Shown here piece by piece: positions 13,004 to 20,054 of a stretch of 20,054 nucleotides of DNA. The position numbers and the translations under genes were made by a program. The notes beneath the pieces are model-generated. The model worked only from the letters and a program-made list of their open reading frames with translations, searched no databases and was not told the DNA's origin. The stretch lies in IMG/VR virus record IMGVR_UViG_3300031957_000732, positions 1 through 20,054 of that record; one strand, given 5' to 3'. Positions within the stretch are counted from its first letter, which is position 1, and every line of letters starts with the position of its first letter. The DNA comes from a virus.

Positions 13004-13480
13004 ATGGCAACATATACAGAAGCTACTGGCTTTAATAAAGGTTCTGCAGCACATCCTGCACAGGGCATTAATAAAGTTAGTCTTATCGAAGTAGACTTAA
13101 ACTTTGCTACTATATCTGCCGACAGAGCAGCAGCTGGTCAAACAGCTATTGGTGGCGGTGATATACTAGAAGTAATGTCTATTCCAGCTAAAACTATGGT
13201 TCTTGCTGTAGGTTTAGATGTAACAACAGCTGAAGGTGCTACTTGCACAATCGATGTTGGTGATGGAGGAGACCCTGATGGGTTTCTTGATGGCGTAAAT
13301 GCTAACACAGCAGCATCTTATGCAACATCATTAGTACTAGCTGAAGCTGCACCAAACACTGTGGCTGGCTATAGTAATGGTAAATACTATGCAGCAGCTG
13401 ACACTATTGACGTAAAGACTGTAAATGCAGCAGATACTGCAGTTATGAGACTTTGGGCTATAGTAGTTGATTGTTCATAA
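13004..13480 (+). CDS. Probable capsid decoration or head protein
   Basis: A 158-aa, beta-rich protein of alternating small and hydrophobic residues, with many Ala, Gly, Thr and Asp and few charged side chains. It starts MATYTEATGFNKGSAAHPAQ and has a DVGDGGDPDGFLDG turn (about residues 85-98) that could bind calcium. There is no signal peptide and the only cysteines are two. Its place right after the capsid, and a strong terminator-like hairpin after it, suggest that it is made in large amounts together with the shell protein. Proteins of this composition and position often decorate the capsid outer surface. The assignment is by context only. Confidence 0.75.
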   Translation: MATYTEATGFNKGSAAHPAQGINKVSLIEVDLNFATISADRAAAGQTAIGGGDILEVMSIPAKTMVLAVGLDVTTAEGATCTIDVGDGGDPDGFLDGVNANTAASYATSLVLAEAAPNTVAGYSNGKYYAAADTIDVKTVNAADTAVMRLWAIVVDCS

Positions 13481-13493
13481 TGTAAACATACGG

Positions 13494-13518
13494 TCGGGGG
13501 GTAACTTTAACCCCCCGA
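13494..13518 (+). terminator. Strong hairpin after the capsid genes
   Basis: TCGGGGGGT (13494-13502) and ACCCCCCGA (13510-13518) pair perfectly with a 7-base loop. TTATTT follows, too short for a full U tract. It may be a partial terminator or mRNA 3' stabiliser that raises capsid output relative to the genes after it. Confidence 0.65.
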
Positions 13519-13538
13519 TTATTTAAATGGAGGTTAAT

Positions 13539-13787
13539 ATGGCGGGAAGATGGTTAAGAAACATAAAAGATGGTGAGATATATGGGTGGAATGAAATACT
13601 TGCAGACAGTCCATTAACTGAAGAAGTGACTGAAGAACAGGCTTTTCCAGAAAAATTTTTACCTAAGAAGGAAAAAGGTAGAAAAACTAAAGTTAAATTA
13701 AAAACAGAAGTAATTCCCGAAGATGAAAAAGCTGTTAACATAGAGTTAGCAGAAGAAGCAACTAAAGGTATAGATAAGAAAAAATGA
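13539..13787 (+). CDS. Unrecognised 82-aa protein
   Basis: The start at 13539 is chosen because GGAGG lies 5 bases before it; an in-frame ATG at 13527 overlaps that ribosome site. The protein begins MAGRWLRNIKDGEIYGWNE and has a small folded N-terminus (about 40 residues, with WNEILADSP). A Lys/Glu-rich tail (KKEKGRKTKVKLKTE and ending KGIDKKK) is probably disordered. It is the first gene after the strong hairpin and overlaps the next gene by 4 bases (ATGA). No homologue is recognised. The layout, a small aromatic-rich domain plus charged tail between capsid and adaptor, fits a minor head component. Confidence 0.8.
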   Translation: MAGRWLRNIKDGEIYGWNEILADSPLTEEVTEEQAFPEKFLPKKEKGRKTKVKLKTEVIPEDEKAVNIELAEEATKGIDKKK

Positions 13788-14449
13788 TTTTAAATGATGT
13801 CATTACTGAAGTTAGAAGAATATTACAGGATGAAAACTCACCTCAAAGGTATTCTGACACAGTGCTTTTAGGGTTTGCAAACCAAGCTTTAAAACGTGTT
13901 GCAGTAATTAGACCTGATTTATTTGCTTATATGGGTACAGTTGCATGTACACAAAATGAAGTATTGCAATCAACTCCAAGCGATTCTATAAGATTAATTG
14001 AAGTATTTTCTGTTCAAGGAGGTAATGGGGTAACGGAAGTTAATAGAGAAGTATTAGACCAGTCATACCCTCAATGGGTTTCTGATACTGCAGGTGCTTG
14101 TAAAAATTTTATGAGGCATGCTAGAAACCCAAATAAATTTTTTATATACCCTAAAGCTCCAGCTAATCAAACATTAGTTGTAGAGTATTCGCAATCTCCC
14201 CAAGTTTATGACGGCACAACGACAGTAGCTTTACTACCAGACGCTTTTTTACCAGCTGTTGTGGATGCTACAGTATTTTTAGCTGAGTCTATTGATAACG
14301 AACATGTTAATTCAGGTAGAGCAGAATTGTTTTTAAGGTCATTTACACAAGCATTAGGTGTTTCAGCTTCTAATAGAATATTTACAGACACAGAAGCAGG
14401 TGGGTTACAACCTGTTAACAGACAAAAGATTGAAGAGGACCTTACATAA
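13784..14449 (+). CDS. Head-tail adaptor (DUF6682-like)
   Basis: Adaptor proteins form a ring under the portal and link it to the tail. This 221-aa protein opens MILNDVITEVRRILQDENSP then YSDTVLLGFANQALKRVAVI, a helical pattern typical of phage head-tail connector proteins of the DUF6682 type. A beta-containing middle (KNFMRHARNPNKFFIYPKAP) is followed by two long C-terminal helices (DAFLPAVVDATVFLAESIDN and the SGRAELFLRSFTQALG segment). It starts within the stop of the preceding gene (ATGA overlap) and ends sharing bases with the next start (TAATG). The family name is from the motif pattern; role by context. Confidence 0.75.
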   Translation: MILNDVITEVRRILQDENSPQRYSDTVLLGFANQALKRVAVIRPDLFAYMGTVACTQNEVLQSTPSDSIRLIEVFSVQGGNGVTEVNREVLDQSYPQWVSDTAGACKNFMRHARNPNKFFIYPKAPANQTLVVEYSQSPQVYDGTTTVALLPDAFLPAVVDATVFLAESIDNEHVNSGRAELFLRSFTQALGVSASNRIFTDTEAGGLQPVNRQKIEEDLT

Positions 14450-15105
14450 TGGCTGGAACTAGAACATTTATTGATATTGTGAATAGATTATTACCAAGTG
14501 TACCTGGGTGTCCAACACCTGTTGTAGAAAATTATGTTCGTGATGCAGCAATCGAAGCGTGTGAACGTACTCTAGCTTGGAGGTATGAACAACCACGAAT
14601 ACGTTTGGTTGTAGGTGCCCATGATTATGTTTATGAATGTCCGAGTGATGCTGAAGTACATGCATTTATTACTGCTACAGTAAATGACGAAATGTTAACA
14701 CCTGTTACTTTGGATAAAATATATGAGTTATATCCTAAATGGCCTAACCAACCCACTACATCTAGAGCAAAACCTAGATATATTACACAGTTAGACCCAG
14801 ACCATTTTTCAGTTGCACCTGTACCTGACGATACTGAGTCATATGATGTAAGAATGATTGTGTGTTTAAAACCATTAAGAACAGCAGATAGTATGGATAA
14901 GTCTGTTTTAGATGAATTAGAAAATGTTATTATGCATGGAGCACTACAGCATTTGTTGGTATTACCTGACAATAACTGGAGTGATAGAGAACTAGCTTCT
15001 TATCATGCAAAACAATTTGCATTTAAGTTATCAGAGCGTAGAGCTAGAGCTAATCTAGGTGCAGGGCGAGCATCTATAAGAATTAAAGGACAACCTTTTG
15101 GGTAG
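14449..15105 (+). CDS. Second head-tail adaptor or tail-nozzle-like protein
   Basis: A 218-aa protein starting MAGTRTFIDIVNRLLPSVPG, with the segment VVENYVRDAAIEACERTLAW that often opens podovirus adaptor or tail proteins. It has a beta-rich centre (RLVVGAHDYVYECPSDAEVH) and a PRYITQLDPDHFSVAPVPDD turn, and an ELENVIMHGALQHLLVLPDN helix near the C-terminus. The C-terminal tail is Arg-rich (SERRARANLGAGRASIRIKG). Its start overlaps the previous stop, so the two proteins are probably made in equal amounts. A paired first and second adaptor is common in phages. Exact place in the particle is inferred. Confidence 0.7.
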   Translation: MAGTRTFIDIVNRLLPSVPGCPTPVVENYVRDAAIEACERTLAWRYEQPRIRLVVGAHDYVYECPSDAEVHAFITATVNDEMLTPVTLDKIYELYPKWPNQPTTSRAKPRYITQLDPDHFSVAPVPDDTESYDVRMIVCLKPLRTADSMDKSVLDELENVIMHGALQHLLVLPDNNWSDRELASYHAKQFAFKLSERRARANLGAGRASIRIKGQPFG

Positions 15106-15111
15106 TGAAAT

Positions 15112-15444
15112 ATGGCAGATGTAATTAAATTAGTAAAAGGAGATGAGTTACCGTTAATTATATTAACTTTAACTGACGATGTAGCTAACACAGCACTAGA
15201 TTTATCGGCTGGAACTACTTCGGTGTCTGTAAAATTTAGGGCTGTAGGTGGAACATCAGTGTTATCCACAATAAGTTGTGCAAAAACAACAGATGGTTCA
15301 GATGGTAAGATACAATTTAGTTTTGCAGGTGGTGTATTAGATGTTGATGAAGGTTCGTATGAAGGAGAGATTATAGTTAATTATAATGGTAGCTTACATA
15401 CAGTATACGATTTGTTAAAATTTAGAGTAAGGAGTAGTTTCTAG
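15112..15444 (+). CDS. Small beta-sandwich tail protein (BppU N-domain-like)
   Basis: A 110-aa all-beta protein that opens with the strand pattern VIKLVKGDELPLIILTLTDD. It continues with TALDLSAGTTSVSVKFRAVG and an EGEIIVNYNGSLHTVYDLLK C-terminal strand set. This arrangement resembles the BppU N-terminal (baseplate upper protein) domain, an Ig-like fold used to hold fibres on phage tails. The assignment is pattern-based. It begins 6 bases after the adaptor stop and its own stop overlaps the next start (TAGTG), so the next protein, a serine-rich repeat protein, is probably its partner. Cell role: structural part of the virion. Confidence 0.65.
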   Translation: MADVIKLVKGDELPLIILTLTDDVANTALDLSAGTTSVSVKFRAVGGTSVLSTISCAKTTDGSDGKIQFSFAGGVLDVDEGSYEGEIIVNYNGSLHTVYDLLKFRVRSSF

Positions 15445-16157
15445 TGGCTAATATAAGACTTACATCCGCTTTAGCAGCAACAGCCATATCATTTACAGTA
15501 AGTGTTAGTAGCATTTCTTCAGCTGTATCTGGTGAAACAGAAGTTGTTGCATCTTCAGCTTTAGGAACAAGGATATCATTTAGTCATGAATTAGTACCGA
15601 CTAGAACTATGGTAGGTGTTTCGGTTAGTCTATCAGATGTAGTTAACTCAAAAAGTATTACACATCCATTAACAGAAATACCATCTATAACAGAAACCCC
15701 AGTTATAAATGTAAGTCAAGTTTCTACTGATTCATTTTCCGTATCAGATGCTCCAGTATTTAATCTTTCACAAGTTCTAGCTGATACAGCTACTATTTCA
15801 GCAACACCAAGTAAAATATTTCAGTCTGAGATTGATTTTGATTTATCTGATTCTGATATAGACCCAGACCCAGTTACTGTGTCTGATAGTCTTGTCGTTC
15901 AGTTTGAATATGATTTAGCAGATACACCATCTATAGCAGATTCGCCAGCATTAAATGTAACACCTGCAGGTAAATCAGATAGTGTTTCTATTTCAGATTC
16001 ACCAGTGTTACAACCAAGTTTAGCACCAACAGATAGTGTTACGCCTGGGGACAGCGGTGGATTAGTAATCAATTACGTGTATACTGATGTAGATGACACT
16101 ACATTAGGAGGACATTATTTTAACCAAACTCCAATTAATCCTGGAGGGTATGAATAG
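15444..16157 (+). CDS. Ser/Asp-rich repeat protein, probable virion fibre or stalk
   Basis: It starts with GTG at 15444, overlapping the preceding stop by one base. The 237-aa product has almost no positive charge and a repeated core, a (S/T/A)D(S/T)PV-type word at residues 83, 101, 119, 147, 165, 184 and 202. Spacings are mostly 18 (18, 18, 28, 18, 19, 18). Each repeat ends in a DS-S(V/I) type strand. This near-regular 18-residue repeat suggests a repetitive beta structure or thin stalk. It follows a BppU-like protein and precedes further tail proteins, so a structural role is likely. The repeat DNA has drifted, so it is not a recent duplication. Confidence 0.7.
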   Translation: MANIRLTSALAATAISFTVSVSSISSAVSGETEVVASSALGTRISFSHELVPTRTMVGVSVSLSDVVNSKSITHPLTEIPSITETPVINVSQVSTDSFSVSDAPVFNLSQVLADTATISATPSKIFQSEIDFDLSDSDIDPDPVTVSDSLVVQFEYDLADTPSIADSPALNVTPAGKSDSVSISDSPVLQPSLAPTDSVTPGDSGGLVINYVYTDVDDTTLGGHYFNQTPINPGGYE

Positions 16158-16167
16158 AGGATAAATT

Positions 16168-16608
16168 ATGATAAGTGATTTAATAAAAATGAAAGGTAAT
16201 TTAAAAATTACAGTCACCAATCCAAAAGGTAAAATTAAACAGGAAGTAGAAGTTCCTAATTTAGTTGTTACTACAGGGAAAAACTTTATTGCATCTAGAA
16301 TGAAAGATGCTACTGCTACCGCTATGACACACATGGCTATTGGCACAGGCAGCACTTCAGCAGCAGCTGGGAATACAGCTCTTGGCAGTGAAGCAGGACG
16401 AGTAGCACTTACGTCTACAACTGTTACTGATAATGCTGTAGCTTACGTTGCGTCTTTTCCAGCAGGAACAGGCACTGGAGCAATAACTGAAGCAGGACTA
16501 CTTAATGCAAGTTCAAGCGGAACTTTGCTATGTAGGACTGTGTTTTCTGTAATTAATAAAGCTTCTGGGGATACATTAGGTATTACTTGGACTGTAACTG
16601 TAAGTTAA
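16168..16608 (+). CDS. Tail or fibre-associated protein, 146 aa
   Basis: The protein opens with MISDLIKMKGNLKITVTNPK. A strand pair follows, then Ala/Ser/Thr/Gly-rich segments (AMTHMAIGTGSTSAAAGNTA) and an ITEAGLLNASSSGTLLCRTV motif. The pattern THMAIGTG followed by EAGL(L/F) and a threonine-rich end is common in structural proteins of tailed phages. It starts behind AGAGGA at good distance. It lies 10 bases after the repeat protein and 18 before the large fibre gene, in an unbroken rightward run. Probably a small virion component near the tail tip. Precise role unclear. Confidence 0.7.
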   Translation: MISDLIKMKGNLKITVTNPKGKIKQEVEVPNLVVTTGKNFIASRMKDATATAMTHMAIGTGSTSAAAGNTALGSEAGRVALTSTTVTDNAVAYVASFPAGTGTGAITEAGLLNASSSGTLLCRTVFSVINKASGDTLGITWTVTVS

Positions 16609-16626
16609 TAAAAGGAGATTTGTTTA

Positions 16627-18063
16627 ATGACCGTTCTATTTAAAAACAATGCTCATTCGACATTAGCTTCTAGCATTACGGATTCTGCTACAAGTATTAC
16701 TCTTGCTTCAGGTCATGGAGATGCTAGGTTTCCAGTTACAGCAAGCCCAAATTATTTTTACGCAACTCTCATTGATAATTCAAATAACTTAGAGGTTGTA
16801 AAATGTACTGCAAGGTCTAGTGATGTCCTTACAGTTGTTAGAGCTCAAGAAGGTACCTCGGCAAGAGCTTATTCTACAGGTGATAGAATAGAGCTTAGAA
16901 TTACTGCACAAGGTTTAGAAGATTTAAATGGTACCCGAGCTAGTGAATATAAATCAGATTGGGGTAGTTCATCAGCCCCTATAACTCATACTGTAACTGT
17001 TGGAACTAAAACAGGTGCACACCCCTATACAGGCGTAGGTTCTAGTAATGCTTATTTTATAGACAACATAGAGTCGCCTGTTCTAGCGTTTGATGGTGCA
17101 GATACAGGTAAAACATACTACTACAGATTTGACCAATCAGATTCAAGTAACAGTGGACATCCATTATTATTTTATTTAAATGCTGCAAAAACTACAGCAT
17201 ATACAACCAATGTAGCAACAAACGGAACACCTGGTAGTGCTGGTGCGTACACACAGATTCAAGTAGATGAGTACACTCCAAACCTATTGTACTATCAATG
17301 TAGCAGTCATGCTCATATGGGTAATTACATACATCATATTTCTAATATGCACAATAGTAATGGCGTGTTGTTTAAAATGCCTACAGCAGATGGCTCTGCT
17401 GGGCAAATAATAAAAACTGACGGCTCTGGAGTATTAAGTTTTGTAGCAGCAGCAACAGCAACATACCCAACTGTTACAGGAGTAACTCCTTCAGCTACAG
17501 GTAATACTGCGGCTAACCTTGTTATTGCAGGAACAAATTTTGTTATAGGGTGTCATGTAGAATTTATAAATTCATCTGGGGTTATAACTCTACCAAATAG
17601 TATTACAAGAGATTCGGCAACACAGATTACAGTTAACGCAACTTTACCTACAGATGGCACATATTTTATTAGAGTTGAAAACCCTGATGGTTTAGCAGCT
17701 CGTAGCTCATCAGCAATTCTTACAGTATCTGATGCTCCTACATGGTCTACAAGTGCTGGAAGTCTTGGAAGTGTAGCAGCAGGAGATTCTGTCAGTTTAG
17801 ATGTAGACGCTTCTTCAGATTCAACAGTAGCGTTTAGCGAAACAACAAGTGTGTTAACCAGTAATTCTGACACACCTGCAAGTACAATGAATTTAACTCT
17901 CAACTCGTCTACAGGAGCCATTACTGGCACAGCTCCTAGCCCAACAGGTGAAACAACTTATAACTTTACCCTACGAGCTACAGATGCAGAGGGTCAAACA
18001 GCAGATAGGGCATTTAGTATAACCATATCAGTAGGCATGAACAACACAGGACAATTCAACTAA
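16627..18063 (+). CDS. Modular tail fibre with cupredoxin-like, IPT/TIG and Ig-like domains
   Basis: A 478-aa modular protein. Residues 1-100 form a tail-attachment domain of the common phage type (TSITLASGHGDARFP, VRAQEGTSARAYSTGDRIEL). About 119-241 is a cupredoxin-like domain with GHPLLFYL (His178) and YYQCSSHAHM (Cys225, His228, Met231). C-x2-H-x2-M plus an upstream His is the full type 1 copper ligand set. About 281-367 is an IPT/TIG domain (GVTPSATGNTAANLVIAGTN). About 371-468 is an Ig-like domain of the He_PIG kind (STGAITGTAPSPTG, RATDAEGQTADRAF). It starts behind AAGGAG and ends overlapping the next gene (TAATG). Related cupredoxin-like domains are known from marine phages; copper binding here is unproven. 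Role: host adhesion. Confidence 0.85.
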   Translation: MTVLFKNNAHSTLASSITDSATSITLASGHGDARFPVTASPNYFYATLIDNSNNLEVVKCTARSSDVLTVVRAQEGTSARAYSTGDRIELRITAQGLEDLNGTRASEYKSDWGSSSAPITHTVTVGTKTGAHPYTGVGSSNAYFIDNIESPVLAFDGADTGKTYYYRFDQSDSSNSGHPLLFYLNAAKTTAYTTNVATNGTPGSAGAYTQIQVDEYTPNLLYYQCSSHAHMGNYIHHISNMHNSNGVLFKMPTADGSAGQIIKTDGSGVLSFVAAATATYPTVTGVTPSATGNTAANLVIAGTNFVIGCHVEFINSSGVITLPNSITRDSATQITVNATLPTDGTYFIRVENPDGLAARSSSAILTVSDAPTWSTSAGSLGSVAAGDSVSLDVDASSDSTVAFSETTSVLTSNSDTPASTMNLTLNSSTGAITGTAPSPTGETTYNFTLRATDAEGQTADRAFSITISVGMNNTGQFN

Positions 18064-19481
18064 TGGCAGCAAATTCATATTTATCAAAAGCAACATCATC
18101 AGCTGGGAATCAAAAAACCTTTACAGTATCAGCATGGGTAAGACAATCTATGTTGGTATCAAATCCAAGACATATTGTAGGTAGTGATGTAGAAGATGAT
18201 GGTGCAAACTATTGTCATTTTTCTATTGAAGCAGATGGCACATTAAAATTTTTAGCTTTAGCATCTTCTAGTATAATTGCAAATATAGTATCAATACCTA
18301 AGTTTATAGACACAACTGCATTTTACCATTTAGTATTAAGATGTGATACAACGCAAAGTACAGCAGCAGATAGAGTAAGAATATATGTTAATGGAAGTCA
18401 AGTTACTGCTTTAACTTATCACACTACTCCGAGTCAAAATGATGACTTAGGATTATTCAAAAGTGGAAGTGCTACTTTAATTGGTGCAAGACACCCAAGC
18501 ACAAATCCACATTTTTTTGAAGGAGAAATGGGTATGGTTTGTATAGCAGATGGTGCTAGTTTAGCTCCTACAGTATTTGGAGAAACAGATAGTACAACTG
18601 GAATATGGAAACCCATACTTAGCCCAACCTTTACTGCTGGTACAAATGGAGCTATGTTAAAATTCGAGAACTCAGGAGCATTGGGAACTGATAGCAAAGG
18701 TTCAAATAACTTTACAGTTAATGGTAATCTAAAACAAAGCAATAGCACTGCTAGTAACAAGTTTCCAGCTTTAAACCCAAGAGGTACTCATGCAGATTAT
18801 GATGGATCTAACTATAATCTTCATGCTGGACACACTGCATTAATGACAACAGGTGTAAACAGACCAGCTCCTATAGATATGTGTTTTCAAGGTGGTAAAT
18901 GGTATTGGGAATGTAAGATTGAAAAAGCAAATATGTTCGCAACACTTGGTGTATATATGACTGACTTCTCATCTCCAAAAAGAATAGAGCAATTTAATGC
19001 TGACTTAGCTTTACAATCTGCTGCTAATGGTGGTAAACGAGCAGTTAGTTTTCTAACATCTGCTAGTTCATCACAAATTCAAAATGCTGGTAGCACAGTA
19101 ACTTATGGTGCTAACTGTAGTGATGGAGATATTATTATGTTTGCTTTTGATTCAGCTACAGGCAAGGTATGGACAGGTAGAAATGGAACTTGGAATAACG
19201 CACCTGGAACATCTAATGTTGGCGACCCTGCTGCTGGTACTAATGATAGTGGTACAGTATTAACAAACACAGATAATGATTTAATGTCATTTTATATTAG
19301 TGGGCGAAACTCAGATGCAGCAAACAGACATATGTATATAAATTTTGGACATGGCTACTTTGGAACTACTGCAGTCGCATCAGCAAATGCAGATGGTAAT
19401 GGTGAAGGAGCATTTGAGTATGCACCACCAACTGGATTCTTAGCTTTGTGTAGCAAAAACATTCAATCAGACGGAGGGTAA
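18063..19481 (+). CDS. LamG-like and SPRY-like receptor-binding protein
   Basis: A 472-aa all-beta protein without a signal peptide. Residues about 5-180 look like a LamG/concanavalin-type jelly roll: KTFTVSAWVRQSM, FYHLVLRCDTT and RVRIYVNGSQV are the usual strands, and GARHPSTNPHFFEGEMGMVC closes the fold. Residues about 268-470 look like a SPRY-type domain: GGKWYWECKI, GDIIMFAFDSATGKVWTGRN and FEYAPPTGFLALCSKNIQ. Both folds bind sugars or proteins. The protein starts overlapping the fibre gene (TAATG) and has no obvious trimerisation region, so it may bind the preceding fibre. Role: probable host-surface recognition. Domain calls from motif patterns only. Confidence 0.82.
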   Translation: MAANSYLSKATSSAGNQKTFTVSAWVRQSMLVSNPRHIVGSDVEDDGANYCHFSIEADGTLKFLALASSSIIANIVSIPKFIDTTAFYHLVLRCDTTQSTAADRVRIYVNGSQVTALTYHTTPSQNDDLGLFKSGSATLIGARHPSTNPHFFEGEMGMVCIADGASLAPTVFGETDSTTGIWKPILSPTFTAGTNGAMLKFENSGALGTDSKGSNNFTVNGNLKQSNSTASNKFPALNPRGTHADYDGSNYNLHAGHTALMTTGVNRPAPIDMCFQGGKWYWECKIEKANMFATLGVYMTDFSSPKRIEQFNADLALQSAANGGKRAVSFLTSASSSQIQNAGSTVTYGANCSDGDIIMFAFDSATGKVWTGRNGTWNNAPGTSNVGDPAAGTNDSGTVLTNTDNDLMSFYISGRNSDAANRHMYINFGHGYFGTTAVASANADGNGEGAFEYAPPTGFLALCSKNIQSDGG

Positions 19482-19482
19482 T

Positions 19483-20054
19483 ATGGCAACATTTACAAAA
19501 ATAGCAAAACCATCAGCACACCATGACGAAGTATTATATGCAGGTAGTGCAAGTGAACAAACTATTACTGGTTTAGGATTTCAACCTGATTGGTTACATA
19601 TAAAAAACAGAGTAGAAAATGCAAACGGATATCATAATATTTGTGATACTGTTAGAGGTCTTAGCAACAATTTATTTTTGAATGAAACAGATGGAACAAA
19701 TAGTAGTAGTAGAGTAACTGCTGTTACCTCAGATGGATTTACTTTAGCTGGAGATTTATCTTACACTAATAAGGCATCTGCTGGGTTCATTGCACATTGT
19801 TTTAAACTAGCTGGTTCAACAACAAGTTCTACAGGAGTAGGTACAATAGATTCGAGTTATCGTGCAAACCAAGACTCAGGTATATCAGTGGTTACTTGGA
19901 CAGGCACAGGTGCAAATGGCACTATAGCTCATGGTTTAGGTAAAGCACCTGACGCTATAATAATAAAAAGCACAGGACAAAGTGGCAATCATTGGATTTT
20001 GTATTTACATTCAGGCAATGCTGGTGGTAGCCCTGAAAATTCAGCAGCTAGTGA
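19483..20054 (+). CDS. Tail/fibre protein with repeated beta module (DUF7483-like), N-terminal part
   Basis: ATG at 19483 follows the previous stop by one base and has GGAGG 5 bases before it. At least 190 codons are open to the window edge. The protein shows two similar modules. The first has TITGLGFQPDWLHIKNR (from about residue 27) and DGFTLAGDLSYTNKASAGFI. The second starts with TIAHGLGKAPDAIIIKST. This GLGFQPDxxxIKN pattern belongs to a repeat seen in many marine phage structural proteins (DUF7483-like). The gene continues the receptor-binding run with no promoter or terminator between. C-terminus and true length are unknown. Confidence 0.78.
   Translation, partial: MATFTKIAKPSAHHDEVLYAGSASEQTITGLGFQPDWLHIKNRVENANGYHNICDTVRGLSNNLFLNETDGTNSSSRVTAVTSDGFTLAGDLSYTNKASAGFIAHCFKLAGSTTSSTGVGTIDSSYRANQDSGISVVTWTGTGANGTIAHGLGKAPDAIIIKSTGQSGNHWILYLHSGNAGGSPENSAAS

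Overview
The window looks like part of the genome of an AT-rich, marine-type tailed bacteriophage, most likely with a short-tailed (podovirus-like) head. The evidence is a packaging and head module in the classic order (small terminase, large terminase, portal, scaffold, major capsid protein, head-tail adaptors). It is followed by tail and receptor-binding proteins built from domains typical of ocean phages: cupredoxin-like, IPT/TIG, Ig-like, LamG-like, SPRY-like. No integrase, repressor, ribosomal gene or recognisable tRNA is present, so lysogeny is not supported. The host cannot be read from the window; the low GC would suit an AT-rich marine bacterium such as SAR11, but that is inference.

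Layout. Bases 1-5985 are transcribed leftwards. From upstream to downstream this strand holds a 107-aa unknown gene, a 42-aa gene and a likely terminator. Next comes a 639-base gene-free stretch rich in inverted and direct repeats, then four small genes (126 aa unknown, 59 aa double-membrane-span, 66 aa zinc-ribbon, 54 aa CxxC). After those is a 555-base gene-free stretch with a repeated hairpin family, then three nearly abutting genes (MoxR-type AAA+ ATPase, 282-aa helical protein, metallopeptidase-like/VWA protein) and the start of a further gene. Two copies of a 33-base element containing TTGACA lie upstream of the first genes of the two leftward clusters and are probably shared promoters or activator sites.

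Bases 5986-6277 are the divergence point, with a G-tract hairpin and a rightward promoter candidate. Bases 6278-20054 are transcribed rightwards. This late module runs TerS, an overlapping 94-aa gene, TerL, an internal terminator and promoter, an 82-aa gene, portal, a 71-aa gene, scaffold, capsid, a 158-aa capsid-associated protein, a strong hairpin, an 82-aa gene, two adaptor-like proteins, then five to six tail/fibre genes continuing past the window edge.

The most unusual items are the tandem hairpin/pseudoknot region at 3349-3826, whose variable stems keep pairing while the flanking 10 bases stay fixed; the MoxR + helical + VWA/metallopeptidase trio; the repeat-rich origin-like region; and a tail-fibre cupredoxin-like domain that keeps all four type 1 copper ligand residues.
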